Assembly: GCA_012520655.1 (NCBI GenBank)
Contig: JAAYNW010000097.1
Span: 1-49,675 of the forward strand
From: Clostridiales bacterium
GTDB lineage: Bacteria; Bacillota; Clostridia; Lachnospirales; Lachnospiraceae
DNA length: 49,675 nt
Direction: 5' to 3'
Shown piece by piece: positions 9,271-17,671 of this stretch. The position numbers and the translations under genes are program-made. Position 1 is the stretch's first letter. Every line of letters starts with the position of its first letter. Under the pieces are notes generated by a model that worked only from the letters and a program-made list of their open reading frames with translations, did not search any database and was not told the origin of the DNA.

Positions 9271-10389
9271 TTATCTTTTCGTTTTACTGCAAATCTCTTC
9301 TATATAATTCCTCCACTGCTCAAAAATAGCCTTTGAATTGGCGATTTCTCCGATTTTCCTCGCGTTATCTCCCAATTTCTCCGCATATTCGGGATTCTCG
9401 ATAAGCTTATTGATTCCCTCTTCCAAAGCCTTCTGGTCTTTGATCGGAATCAGCAAGCCGTTTATCCCATTCTCTATTACGGTACGGGGACCGCCGCAGG
9501 GACAATCGGTAGCAACTACAGGCAGCCCCAATGCCATCGCTTCCAGCAACGCGTTGGGAAGCCCTTCCCAGTCGGAGGAAAAAGCATATAAAGCTGCCGC
9601 CGGCAAATCCTTCTCCAGAGAATCGCTGGCACCCATCAGCTCGATATAATCTTCCGCATGGTTTTTTTTAATGATCGATTCCAGAATTTCTTTTGTTCCG
9701 TCAAAGGAATCCGGACCGTATATCTTAAGTGTATAGTCCGGATGCTTTTTGTGAACTTCGATAAATGCCCTAAGCAGCATCGGCTGATTTTTAAAATCTA
9801 CCAGACGTCCCGACTGTACCACATCCTTCGTACGAGCCTGCGGCTTCGGAACTCCGATATATTTATCATGCAGAGGGTTCAGTATGATTCTGGATTTTTT
9901 CTGTAAAAAAGGAGCAAAGAATTCTCTTTGACCTTCTGTCTGGAAAACACATCCTGCAGCTAACGGAAATAAAAGCGGAATCTGTATCTTATCTGAAATA
10001 GCATCGTAATGTCCCACCGGGTCGGTTCGGATAGATATTATAACCGGTACCTTCGTACCGAAAGAAGCCATAAGCGCCCTATAGTTAGCTCTCTGGGCAA
10101 AGGCTATAAGAACATCCGGCTTTTCTCTCTTCATAAAGCTTCTTAAATATTTTACCCTTAAAAGAAACTGCGCCACCCTCGGTTTCTCTTCATCTTCTCT
10201 TGTCAGCCCCACATGGACACGCTTTATCCTTTCATCTATCTGAAATTCGTTTTCTCCGTACCACTGGGTAGCAATGAGCACCTCATATCCTTCTTTTGCA
10301 AATTGATTCGCCAGATTGGAGACTACCCTCTCGGCTCCTCCCTGTTCCAGACAGTTCAAATGAAACGCAATTTTTTGCTTTGCTGCCAT
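9271..10389 (-). CDS. GT4 family glycosyltransferase
   Basis: A 372-residue GT-B enzyme with a glycine-rich LEQGGAERV near residues 14-22, SGRLVDFKNQ in the donor domain, and EX7E at Glu275/Glu283 (EGLPNALLEA). It is a sister of the protein at 5401-6498. I placed the start at 10389: GAGG is 6 bases upstream and the N-terminus then aligns with other GT4 proteins here. An in-frame ATG near 10467 would add 26 residues lacking family similarity. A 105-bp gap separates it from the upstream GT2. The sugar transferred is unknown. Confidence 0.9.
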   Translation of the reverse strand: MAAKQKIAFHLNCLEQGGAERVVSNLANQFAKEGYEVLIATQWYGENEFQIDERIKRVHVGLTREDEEKPRVAQFLLRVKYLRSFMKREKPDVLIAFAQRANYRALMASFGTKVPVIISIRTDPVGHYDAISDKIQIPLLFPLAAGCVFQTEGQREFFAPFLQKKSRIILNPLHDKYIGVPKPQARTKDVVQSGRLVDFKNQPMLLRAFIEVHKKHPDYTLKIYGPDSFDGTKEILESIIKKNHAEDYIELMGASDSLEKDLPAAALYAFSSDWEGLPNALLEAMALGLPVVATDCPCGGPRTVIENGINGLLIPIKDQKALEEGINKLIENPEYAEKLGDNARKIGEIANSKAIFEQWRNYIEEICSKTKR

Positions 10390-10494
10390 TTCATACCTCG
10401 TTTTGATTTCAAATAATTCATCCTGATATTCCCAACATATAATACTTCCCAATTTTACCATATTCATATAGTAATCATAATCAGTTATCTCGTT
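10390..10494 (-). other. 105-bp intergenic gap, possibly untranslated
   Basis: Third-longest gap in the window. On the minus strand it is AT-rich and contains TGG followed by TAAAAT, which resembles an extended -10 element, but no acceptable -35 sits 16-18 bases upstream. An open frame continuous with the downstream GT4 crosses it, but no ribosome site supports translation there. No terminator hairpin with a U-run was seen. Confidence 0.35.
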
Positions 10495-11226
10495 CTAGCA
10501 TACATCTAATATGCCTTTATACATAACGTTTTTTTCATTCTTTTTCAATTTAAATAAAATCCTCAAAGCCTCCGTAACGGATTTCATACGAAAACTGGAC
10601 TCAGAACCAACATAGTGAATAGGAACCTCCACCGTATGATAATTGCGGCAATAATACCTCATCTCGGTCTGATACATATGGCCTCTCGAAAGAAACTTAT
10701 CCAAATCCATATTTTCCAGCACGTGTCTTTGGAAGCCTTCGAATCCGCTGGTCATATCCTTTAATCTTGTTCCTAACACCACATTCGCCAAAACCGTACC
10801 GCCCGAACTTAAAATTCTCCTATACAGCGGGTGATTGCTTATTCCTCCGCCCTTTACAAAGCGCGATCCCCAGACACATTCATAACCCTCTTCCAGCTTT
10901 TCTAAAAACTGCGGTAATTCCGATGGGAGATGACTGCCTCCGCCATCCATTTCAATAATTTGATCCGCCCCATCCGCAAGCGCTTGTCGAAAGCCCTCCA
11001 AATAACAGCTAATGACGCCATAAGATTCTTCATAAAATATCAGTTTTACCTTATCCGTCTTCTCCTCATATTCCTCTATAATTTTTTGTGTGTTATCCTT
11101 GGAAAAAATATCCATAACGGGATATATGTATAAGTTATCGTAGCCTAACGCCAATATCTCATTCAGAGCTACCCCTATTGTTGCTTCCTCATTTGCCACA
11201 GGCATTACAATAATTGTCTTTTTCAT
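10495..11226 (-). CDS. DPM1-like GT2 with degenerate donor motifs
   Basis: A 243-residue protein shaped like polyprenyl-phosphate mannose synthase (DPM1/Ppm1). The conserved late motifs are visible: WGSRFVKGG (119-127) and DMTSGFEGF (157-165). The two donor/metal motifs are altered: VMDIFSKDNT (37-46) where VDDGSxDxT is expected, and MDGGGSH (93-99) where MDADxSH is expected, so the second Asp of the DxD is a Gly. There are no C-terminal transmembrane helices, as in single-domain DPM1. It may use a different donor, work without metal, or have lost transferase activity. It lies between two GT4 genes. Confidence 0.82.
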   Translation of the reverse strand: MKKTIIVMPVANEEATIGVALNEILALGYDNLYIYPVMDIFSKDNTQKIIEEYEEKTDKVKLIFYEESYGVISCYLEGFRQALADGADQIIEMDGGGSHLPSELPQFLEKLEEGYECVWGSRFVKGGGISNHPLYRRILSSGGTVLANVVLGTRLKDMTSGFEGFQRHVLENMDLDKFLSRGHMYQTEMRYYCRNYHTVEVPIHYVGSESSFRMKSVTEALRILFKLKKNEKNVMYKGILDVC

Positions 11227-11248
11227 CCTCAGTGCCCTTTCTGTCCGC

Positions 11249-12418
11249 CTATGCTTCTATCTGCTTTTTCAGGATTTCCACATAGGCCTTATTAGAGAAA
11301 TCCCCCGCACGCATGAGAGCCACCTTTTTATATTTTTCGTAATGCCCTCTATCCGTTACCATTCGCTTTATTTCTTCATAAAGTACTTTTTCTTCTTCGG
11401 TTATAAGTCCCGCATCCAGATTTTTCTCCGGACTCATATTCGGTATCAGCACGCCGTAATCAGCGTCTATAGCTCCTGTAATCTTCCCTGCCTTTGCCTC
11501 TCCCTCGGAAATGTACTTCTTCTGCAGTATTTCCCTCGGCCCTGTCATGCAATCCGTCGCAATAACCGGAATACCAAGCGCCATCGCTTCGAGGAGCGCA
11601 TTGGGAAATCCTTCATTATATGAAGAAAGGACGTAAACCTCCGCCGCTTTCAGGTAAGGAAACGGGTTCTTCTTCATTCCCGGGAAGAAAATATGGTCCG
11701 CAATCTCTAATCGTTTCGCCAGATTCCTATATTCCTCAAAATCGCCTTCTCCGATAATCATCAACTTCACTTCCGGAATATCCTTCTGCAGAAGTGCAAA
11801 GCTCTTTATCAGATGCCAATATCCTTTTACGTCGTCTTCTCTTCCCATAGAGACAATAATATGCTCCGCATTATCCCAAGGCAATCTTGGCCCACCGGCT
11901 TCCGCATTTTTTCGAATTTCCTCTACATCCAGCGGATTATATAAAGTAATTGCTTTCTTGCAGTTATATTTTTTTGCAAGCTCCTCCTCAATCATCTTGG
12001 AGCAGCACAATATTTTATCCGACAGCTTGCAGAGCAGACTTATTTTTCTTTCATTTTCCATATCCATATAGCTTCTGATTCCTGTCCACACCTGTTCTCT
12101 CCTGCGGGAAAAAACATTTACCAGATTCGCCGTCGGCCCGAAGCTGTATGCAATGTCTATTGTCAGCTTCTTCTTCAGTCTTCTCACCATAAAGCTCCGC
12201 TTCACCACATTTAAAAGCTTGCCTGCCATATCCTTTTTCACACCCATGTGCAAATCGATGACATTTAAGCCTTTGATATCATAAGCAATATCCTTGGAAT
12301 CAAATATAATTATGTATATGTCAAAAAACGGCTCTAGCAGCCGTGCCGTCGCCACACATACCCGTTCAAATCCGCCCTGGTGAAGCATAGGGACAATCAA
12401 CATGATTTTTTTCTTCAT
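11249..12418 (-). CDS. GT4 family glycosyltransferase
   Basis: A 389-residue retaining GT-B transferase with MLHQGGFERV (11-20), a MGREDDVKGY donor-domain entry, and EX7E at Glu269/Glu277 (EGFPNALLEA). It shares the LLEAMALGIPVIATDC block with the GT4 proteins at 5401 and 9271, but has a longer insertion after it (about 30 residues, reaching VLIPN). The start at 12418 is fixed by GGAGGTAATC directly before the ATG. An ATG at 12439 is in frame but lacks a ribosome site. It sits between another GT4 and the DPM1-like gene. Confidence 0.92.
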   Translation of the reverse strand: MKKKIMLIVPMLHQGGFERVCVATARLLEPFFDIYIIIFDSKDIAYDIKGLNVIDLHMGVKKDMAGKLLNVVKRSFMVRRLKKKLTIDIAYSFGPTANLVNVFSRRREQVWTGIRSYMDMENERKISLLCKLSDKILCCSKMIEEELAKKYNCKKAITLYNPLDVEEIRKNAEAGGPRLPWDNAEHIIVSMGREDDVKGYWHLIKSFALLQKDIPEVKLMIIGEGDFEEYRNLAKRLEIADHIFFPGMKKNPFPYLKAAEVYVLSSYNEGFPNALLEAMALGIPVIATDCMTGPREILQKKYISEGEAKAGKITGAIDADYGVLIPNMSPEKNLDAGLITEEEKVLYEEIKRMVTDRGHYEKYKKVALMRAGDFSNKAYVEILKKQIEA

Positions 12419-12458
12419 GATTACCTCCGCTTGCCGCATGAAGCTGCCCGATTTACCA

Positions 12459-13598
12459 TTATATTTTTCCGGTCTTATAAAAGCCTTCTACCTTAACCGC
12501 CTGTTCCATTACGTCAAATCCGGCTTGTTTTATCACTTCATGCATATTCGTTCTCTCATAAGAAGCGTTTCTCATAATATGTTCCGCCCATATATCCGCA
12601 GGCTTCTCAATGCTTTCGTAATGAACCAGCTCGGTAAAACCCACTTCCGGTGTGATTGTGTCGGAAATGATACACCGCAAACCTGCTGCCTGTGCTTCCA
12701 CTACAGTTCCGGGAAGTCCTTCAAAGCGGGACGGAAAAACAAAATAATCCATTGCCTGATAGTAATTCTCCACATCCTTTTTATTCCCCATAAAAAGAAC
12801 ATCCTCGTTTAACCGAAGCTCTTCGGCCTGTTCTTTTATGGCTTTCATTCCTGCACCATCCCCGAGGAGGAGAAGTACTGCCCGCATATTCCGTTCTTTC
12901 ATCCTGCTATGCAAAGCCGAAAATATCTCCAATAAGAATTCATGATTCTTGGCATAATGAAACCGTCCTACATGTCCAATCACATAACTTTCTTGTATGC
13001 CTAATTCTTCGCGTATCTTCTCTCTTTCGTCCCTGTTAAAAATATATTTCTCCGATGCAATTGCATTTGGAAGGACCACAGCCTTTCCCGATTTCTCCCA
13101 CTTCTTACCGAATACTGCTTCCCCCGCTTCTTTGGAGCACGCCAGACAATAATCTGCCCTTTTCAACAGCGGAATACGGAGACACCTCGTAATGATGCCC
13201 TTTATACCCTTGTCCACCCCCGCGCTTCTCGCGTGTGCGGCAACTATAGGTACCCCTGCCTTTTTTGCCACCGGCAGGTATAAGGCCGCCGTACTCGTCA
13301 TATGCCCTTGTACAAGCACAAATTCACGGTGGTTCTTAAAAAAATCCTCGACAGCCTTTTTATATGCTATATAATTATATACCTTAAATCTGGGAAGCAC
13401 AAATATCCTACCGCCCAGCGCTTTTATTTCTTCATCATAAAATTCCGGTTTTCTTGCATTTAAATCATCTGAATGTACGAGAAAGTCGAATTGTATTTCA
13501 TCTCTGTCCATGCAGCGGTACAAATCCATAATGCGACTTTCCGCACCTCCGAGGCTCACGCCTCCGAGCACATGCAATATACGAGCAGGCTGATTCAT
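12459..13598 (-). CDS. GT4 family glycosyltransferase, EpsF-like
   Basis: A 379-residue GT-B enzyme of the EpsF-like branch: LHVLGGVSLGGAESRIMDLY at the start, VQGHMT in the acceptor domain, GHVGRFHYAKNH at about 208-219, and EX7E at Glu293/Glu301 (EGLPGTVVEA). Members in Firmicutes exopolysaccharide loci extend lipid-linked repeat units. It differs from the other GT4s here by EAQAAG in place of EAMALG. GGAGAGGAAA precedes the ATG. It follows the DUF2334 gene by 28 bp. Linkage and donor cannot be deduced. Confidence 0.92.
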   Translation of the reverse strand: MNQPARILHVLGGVSLGGAESRIMDLYRCMDRDEIQFDFLVHSDDLNARKPEFYDEEIKALGGRIFVLPRFKVYNYIAYKKAVEDFFKNHREFVLVQGHMTSTAALYLPVAKKAGVPIVAAHARSAGVDKGIKGIITRCLRIPLLKRADYCLACSKEAGEAVFGKKWEKSGKAVVLPNAIASEKYIFNRDEREKIREELGIQESYVIGHVGRFHYAKNHEFLLEIFSALHSRMKERNMRAVLLLLGDGAGMKAIKEQAEELRLNEDVLFMGNKKDVENYYQAMDYFVFPSRFEGLPGTVVEAQAAGLRCIISDTITPEVGFTELVHYESIEKPADIWAEHIMRNASYERTNMHEVIKQAGFDVMEQAVKVEGFYKTGKI

Positions 13599-13626
13599 TT
13601 TCCTCTCCTCTCATAAGTTCCGGATG

Positions 13627-14379
13627 TTACAAGAACTTTACCAACAAATGCTTCACTTTTGCCATCACATATTCGGCGGCATTTCCAAGCCAGCCTCTTT
13701 TTATAGCCGGCATTTTCAAATATTCTTCATAAGAAATCATTTCTTCCGATTCAAAGATTCTGCGACACCGCTCAAAATCCGAATCTTTCATGGTATTCGT
13801 ATGAATTACCATGGTCGTTGTCCCCTTCTTTTTTTTCAAGCTGCTGCTCAGCTTAAAAGAAATAGGATAGAAAACCATTCCCCTTCTAATATATGGGCCG
13901 GAGCCAAAACCATCCGTTATCTTCGTATATCCCAGTTCCTTGAGAGCGCGAAGCGTATTTTTGTCATAAGAATGTGCCGGAGCCATAAAAATATCTGTTT
14001 CCACCCCATGTGAAGCCAAGATAGCCTTCCCGGCTTCCAGCATATCTCTCTGCCTCTCATAACTTAACCCTGCAAATTCCGAAAAGCAATTTAACGGAAA
14101 GCAACCGCCTTTTTTCTGTGTATATACATGCTGGTATCCGTGCAGAGCGACTGTCCAGCCTTTTTCTTTCCATTCCCTGACTTTTTCCCAGAAATATTCT
14201 TCCTTGGAGCCCCGGTCTGCATCCTCGCTTTTAACTCTATTCAGATTGTCATCCCGGTTATCCGGAACTATCCCTATCAGCGGCTTTATCCGATATTCGT
14301 CAAGAATCTCCTTGAATCTCTCAAAGTTCTCCCAATCCATATGCGGTGTAATATCATCCATTCGAACAGCAATTTTCAT
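13627..14379 (-). CDS. DUF2334-type polysaccharide deacetylase
   Basis: A 250-residue protein with the marks of the DUF2334 branch of NodB-like deacetylases: RMDDITP (6-12, catalytic/metal Asp pair), LHGYQHVY (79-86, metal His80 and His84) and APAHSYD (133-139). The predicted chemistry is metal-dependent removal of an N-acyl group. No signal peptide is visible, so a cytoplasmic substrate is likely. Its ATG shares one base with the stop codon of the formyltransferase-like gene (TAATG), so the two are translationally coupled. That pairing recalls the N-formylate-then-deformylate logic of ArnA/ArnD, though this is only inferred. Confidence 0.87.
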   Translation of the reverse strand: MKIAVRMDDITPHMDWENFERFKEILDEYRIKPLIGIVPDNRDDNLNRVKSEDADRGSKEEYFWEKVREWKEKGWTVALHGYQHVYTQKKGGCFPLNCFSEFAGLSYERQRDMLEAGKAILASHGVETDIFMAPAHSYDKNTLRALKELGYTKITDGFGSGPYIRRGMVFYPISFKLSSSLKKKKGTTTMVIHTNTMKDSDFERCRRIFESEEMISYEEYLKMPAIKRGWLGNAAEYVMAKVKHLLVKFL

Positions 14380-15299
14380 TAATTCAGCACATCTCCCGTC
14401 ATAATCTCTTTATCGCATTCATAACGCTCTATCAAAAGAGAACCGTCCACAGTGCGCACAACCGGTTTGCCGTCAAAGACATCCACCACTTCTCCCGGCG
14501 CATAAGCCGAGAAATCTATTATTTCATCAAAAGGATGAGCCTCCCATATCGTAATCTTTTTTTCTCCGCACATTGCAAATGCCCCGGGAAAAGGAGCTGC
14601 CACGCCCCGAATCAGATTGTAGATGTTTCTGGTACGGTCATGAAAATCTATTTTGCCGTCTGCCGCTGTCCGTTTATTATACCACGAATCGAAATCCTTC
14701 GAATCCGTCCTTATGACGATATTTTTCTCCTCATAAGCCTTTAACAGCTTCCTTACCAAGTTCTTCGAGCAAATCATATTTTTGTACTGGGCCGTACGTA
14801 TATTGTCGTGAGGCGTTATGGCGAACATCTCCGTAGCGAAGACATTGGGACTATCCGCTTTCTCGTCATATCGGAACAGATTCAGATTAAATCTTGTATC
14901 CCCATTTATTATCGACCAGTTTAGCGGAGAACGTCCCCTTCCGAAAGGCAGGTATCCGCAATTACCATGGAAGCCATATACACCGTATTCAAATTTCTCC
15001 AGCACATAAGCCGGAATCAGACGCTGCCACCCCATGGAAATCGCTATATCGAATTCATTCTCTTCCATAAACTTCTCAGTCTTTTCATCCGTCAGGAAAT
15101 AGCTATCGGCTTCAAATACCGGAATCCCGTATTTATCCGTTAATACGGACAATCCTTTAAATCCCGAAACATCATTCTTATTCAGCACATCCTTACTAAT
15201 GGTAATAACAAGATCCACCGGACAAATACTATTATGAATAAACTCCACGATATTCTCCGAGGTATCCTTCACGCCAAACACTACAACTTTATATTTCAT
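14379..15299 (-). CDS. Formyltransferase-fold protein (ArnA-N/Fmt-like)
   Basis: A 306-residue protein with the N10-formyltetrahydrofolate-dependent formyltransferase fold: an N-terminal nucleotide-binding-like region, a catalytic region around FHGNCGYLPFGRGRSPLNW (110-128) and a C-terminal Fmt-like domain from about residue 205. Of the usual Asn-His-Asp triad, His111 and Asp149 (in KADSPN) are recognisable, but the Asn two residues before the His is a Gly (YGFH). Relatives formylate the 4-amino group of nucleotide-linked amino sugars, several of which could be made here. Loss of the Asn may be a subfamily trait or may mean altered chemistry. It is coupled to the DUF2334 deacetylase. Confidence 0.85.
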   Translation of the reverse strand: MKYKVVVFGVKDTSENIVEFIHNSICPVDLVITISKDVLNKNDVSGFKGLSVLTDKYGIPVFEADSYFLTDEKTEKFMEENEFDIAISMGWQRLIPAYVLEKFEYGVYGFHGNCGYLPFGRGRSPLNWSIINGDTRFNLNLFRYDEKADSPNVFATEMFAITPHDNIRTAQYKNMICSKNLVRKLLKAYEEKNIVIRTDSKDFDSWYNKRTAADGKIDFHDRTRNIYNLIRGVAAPFPGAFAMCGEKKITIWEAHPFDEIIDFSAYAPGEVVDVFDGKPVVRTVDGSLLIERYECDKEIMTGDVLN

Positions 15300-15323
15300 A
15301 CACTGTTTCCCATTCTTTAAGCT

Positions 15324-16301
15324 CTATTTGAGGTTTTCCTTATACCAATCGATAGCAAGGCGGATGCCCTTTGCAAAGTCATATTCCGGGTCGTATCCGA
15401 GCAGTTCTCTCGCTTTGGATATATCCGCATTGGAATCGCGTATATCGCCAAGTCTCTCGGGGCCGAAAACCGGTTCCACTTCTTTTCCGAGCGCTTTACA
15501 CAAATTATAATATACATCAATTAAGAATTCTCTCCCGCCGGCTCCGATGTTGAAAGCATTTCCTCCCGCTTCGCTGGGTGCAAGACAGGCCTTAAGATTT
15601 GCTTCAATTACATTGTCAATATAAGTAAAGTCTCTGGATTGTTTTCCGTCTCCGTTAATCGTAGGTACTTCCCCATTTAATAGCATGCGGATAAATTTAG
15701 GAATAACCGCCGCATAGGCTCCGTCCGGATCCTGTCTTCTTCCAAACACATTAAAATAACGCAGTCCGTAGGTATCGAGGCCATATAGCTCTTTATAAAG
15801 TCTTCCGTATTCCTCATCCACTTTTTTTGTAAGGGCATAAGGAGATAATACTTTACCTTCCGCTCCCTCCTTTTTCGGCAGCTGCGGATGGTCTCCGTAT
15901 ACGGAGGAACTGGAGGCATAGACGAACTTCTTCACACCGTTTTGCCTGCAGGCTTCCATCATGTTAAGTGTTCCCCTGATGTTTATTTCTTCATATAACA
16001 GCGGCATTTCAATACTTCTGGGCACGCTTCCCCATGCCGCCTGATTCATGCAATAATCTACGCCCCTGGTCGCTTCGAGGCAGGTATCAAGCTCTCTGAT
16101 ATCGCCCTTTATAAAGGTAAATCTTTCATTTGCCGTAAGGGGTTCAACATTCTCATATTTGCCGGTAGACAAGTTGTCCAGACACCTTACCGTATATCCC
16201 ATTTCAATAAGTGCCTCGCAAATATTGGATCCGATGAAACCGGCACCTCCCGTTACAAGAAAAACGCTGTCTTTGTCAAATTTCAGTTCTTTATAGCCCA
16301 T
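15324..16301 (-). CDS. wbpP: UDP-HexNAc 4-epimerase, WbpP/TviC-like
   Basis: A 325-residue short-chain dehydrogenase/epimerase. NAD-binding TGGAGFIG is at 17-24, the catalytic Ser lies in YASSSSVYG (128-136), and YALTK gives Tyr155/Lys159. GSVPRS and RYFNVFGRRQDP are typical of WbpP and TviC, which interconvert UDP-GlcNAc/GalNAc or their uronic acids. Together with the TviB-like dehydrogenase at 17671 it should yield UDP-GalNAcA. AAGGAG lies 9 bases before the ATG. The start overlaps the end of the upstream membrane protein gene by 19 bp. Confidence 0.92.
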   Translation of the reverse strand: MGYKELKFDKDSVFLVTGGAGFIGSNICEALIEMGYTVRCLDNLSTGKYENVEPLTANERFTFIKGDIRELDTCLEATRGVDYCMNQAAWGSVPRSIEMPLLYEEINIRGTLNMMEACRQNGVKKFVYASSSSVYGDHPQLPKKEGAEGKVLSPYALTKKVDEEYGRLYKELYGLDTYGLRYFNVFGRRQDPDGAYAAVIPKFIRMLLNGEVPTINGDGKQSRDFTYIDNVIEANLKACLAPSEAGGNAFNIGAGGREFLIDVYYNLCKALGKEVEPVFGPERLGDIRDSNADISKARELLGYDPEYDFAKGIRLAIDWYKENLK

Positions 16302-17671
16302 GATTTCTTACTCCTTCTCATCCATTCGATGATCAATATAAAATACGCCGTATAAAATGCGGAAAACCCATAAATCATATACCGTGACAATGCCATAATC
16401 GTAAGTGATACTCCGAATACATTCGCGGCGATTGCGAGCAAAGAGAGCACCATCAGCCACGCGCTGCTGCCTATCCTTCCTTCTTCCTTCAGCGTCCTGC
16501 GCACTGTCCATACCGTCATGACTATTGCAGACAGGTAGAGAAACAGCGCAATCCAGTTGATGACCGGGTGTACCACCGCAATGCTTCGAATCAATCCGTA
16601 ACTCGCAATCAGCAAATAGTTGCCAGACCATCTGCCAAAGCACTTCGGTAATATCCCGGCAATAATCTTACCGGCAGTTTCATCCGCCATCAGATTTTGC
16701 GTAATATAGTCGTTTGTCACAGTTTTGTCGTATGTCTGATAAAACACATCTTCTATCATCTCATACTTCACAGTATCATGCCACTGCTCGATATGTTCTA
16801 CTTTGTCCTGCCACGAATCGCCCGCATACCTGTAATTTGCTCGGCGCTCTTCGGTGAGGTCGTACATCCTATAGAAAAACTCCCTCGCCTCCTCGTCTTT
16901 TATATTCTCCCCGTCTTCTCTGTCGGACGCATAGAGGATATTTGTCAACGTGTTCACTGTTCCGTAAGTATTATTAATAAAACGACCGTTAAAAATTAAA
17001 TTATAACTTTTTACCGCCGTCGTTCTGGCCAAAAAAGCTACTGCCACAATGATAAACACTGCCGCTATTCTCAGTATAACGCCGCCCTTTTTGCTCTTCG
17101 TGATTATTATTTTTACAATAGCAATAACAGCCCACATTAAAAGCGTGAGCATCATCTGACTTCTCGTAAGAGAAAGCAAAAAAGCGAGCGCAAGCGATAT
17201 CCAGGCAGCTCTCTGTGCGGAGGATTTCTCTTCTGCAAGCACTTTAAAGCATTCCAATAAAAACAATGTAAAAAGAGGAATACAAAGCGCTTCACTCATT
17301 ACGGAATTCGTAATGAATAAATGAAGGGATGAAACATATTTCGTAATCATATGGGGCATCAATCCCAACAGCACGACAATCGCTTCCTCCCAAAAGCGCA
17401 AGGAGAATTGCTTCATCACATATTCCGCAAAAAGCCATATGCTGGTCGCGGCTAAAAGGTTCTGGATAATGCCCATTGCCGTAAGCCACGCTTCTCCGAA
17501 CACCGCCCTAAGCGACGCGAGAAAAAGCGGATACAGTGGCTCTCTGTGTATATGCATCTTAATATACTGATCCGAGTCGTTGTATATTCCCGGCCCGAAT
17601 GCAGCAAACATTCCCAGAAATAATACGGCAAGTACCAACAGAAGCCCGCCGGATTTGATTCTTTTTGCCAT
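16283..17671 (-). CDS. Multispanning GT-C-like membrane protein
   Basis: A 462-residue integral membrane protein with roughly ten hydrophobic segments. After the first helix comes an acidic loop motif, NDSDQY (31-36), then HREPLYP (42-48). GT-C glycosyltransferases that use polyprenyl-phosphate sugars carry a catalytic acidic motif in this first outer loop, so this protein may move a sugar onto the glycan outside the membrane. No specific family is recognised. The start at 17671 has GGAG 6 bases upstream and shares one base with the dehydrogenase stop (TAATG). It sits between the two UDP-HexNAcA genes. Confidence 0.85.
   Translation of the reverse strand: MAKRIKSGGLLLVLAVLFLGMFAAFGPGIYNDSDQYIKMHIHREPLYPLFLASLRAVFGEAWLTAMGIIQNLLAATSIWLFAEYVMKQFSLRFWEEAIVVLLGLMPHMITKYVSSLHLFITNSVMSEALCIPLFTLFLLECFKVLAEEKSSAQRAAWISLALAFLLSLTRSQMMLTLLMWAVIAIVKIIITKSKKGGVILRIAAVFIIVAVAFLARTTAVKSYNLIFNGRFINNTYGTVNTLTNILYASDREDGENIKDEEAREFFYRMYDLTEERRANYRYAGDSWQDKVEHIEQWHDTVKYEMIEDVFYQTYDKTVTNDYITQNLMADETAGKIIAGILPKCFGRWSGNYLLIASYGLIRSIAVVHPVINWIALFLYLSAIVMTVWTVRRTLKEEGRIGSSAWLMVLSLLAIAANVFGVSLTIMALSRYMIYGFSAFYTAYFILIIEWMRRSKKSWAIKN

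Noticed and set aside
10425-10465. Possible promoter (TGG plus TAAAAT) in the 105-bp gap
   Set aside because: An extended -10-like string exists, but no -35 better than 3/6 is found at 16-18 bp, so I did not list it as a promoter.
10390-10467. N-terminal extension or small ORF ahead of the GT4 at 9271
   Set aside because: No ribosome site supports it, and the added residues do not resemble GT4 N-termini, while GAGG sits correctly before the ATG at 10389.
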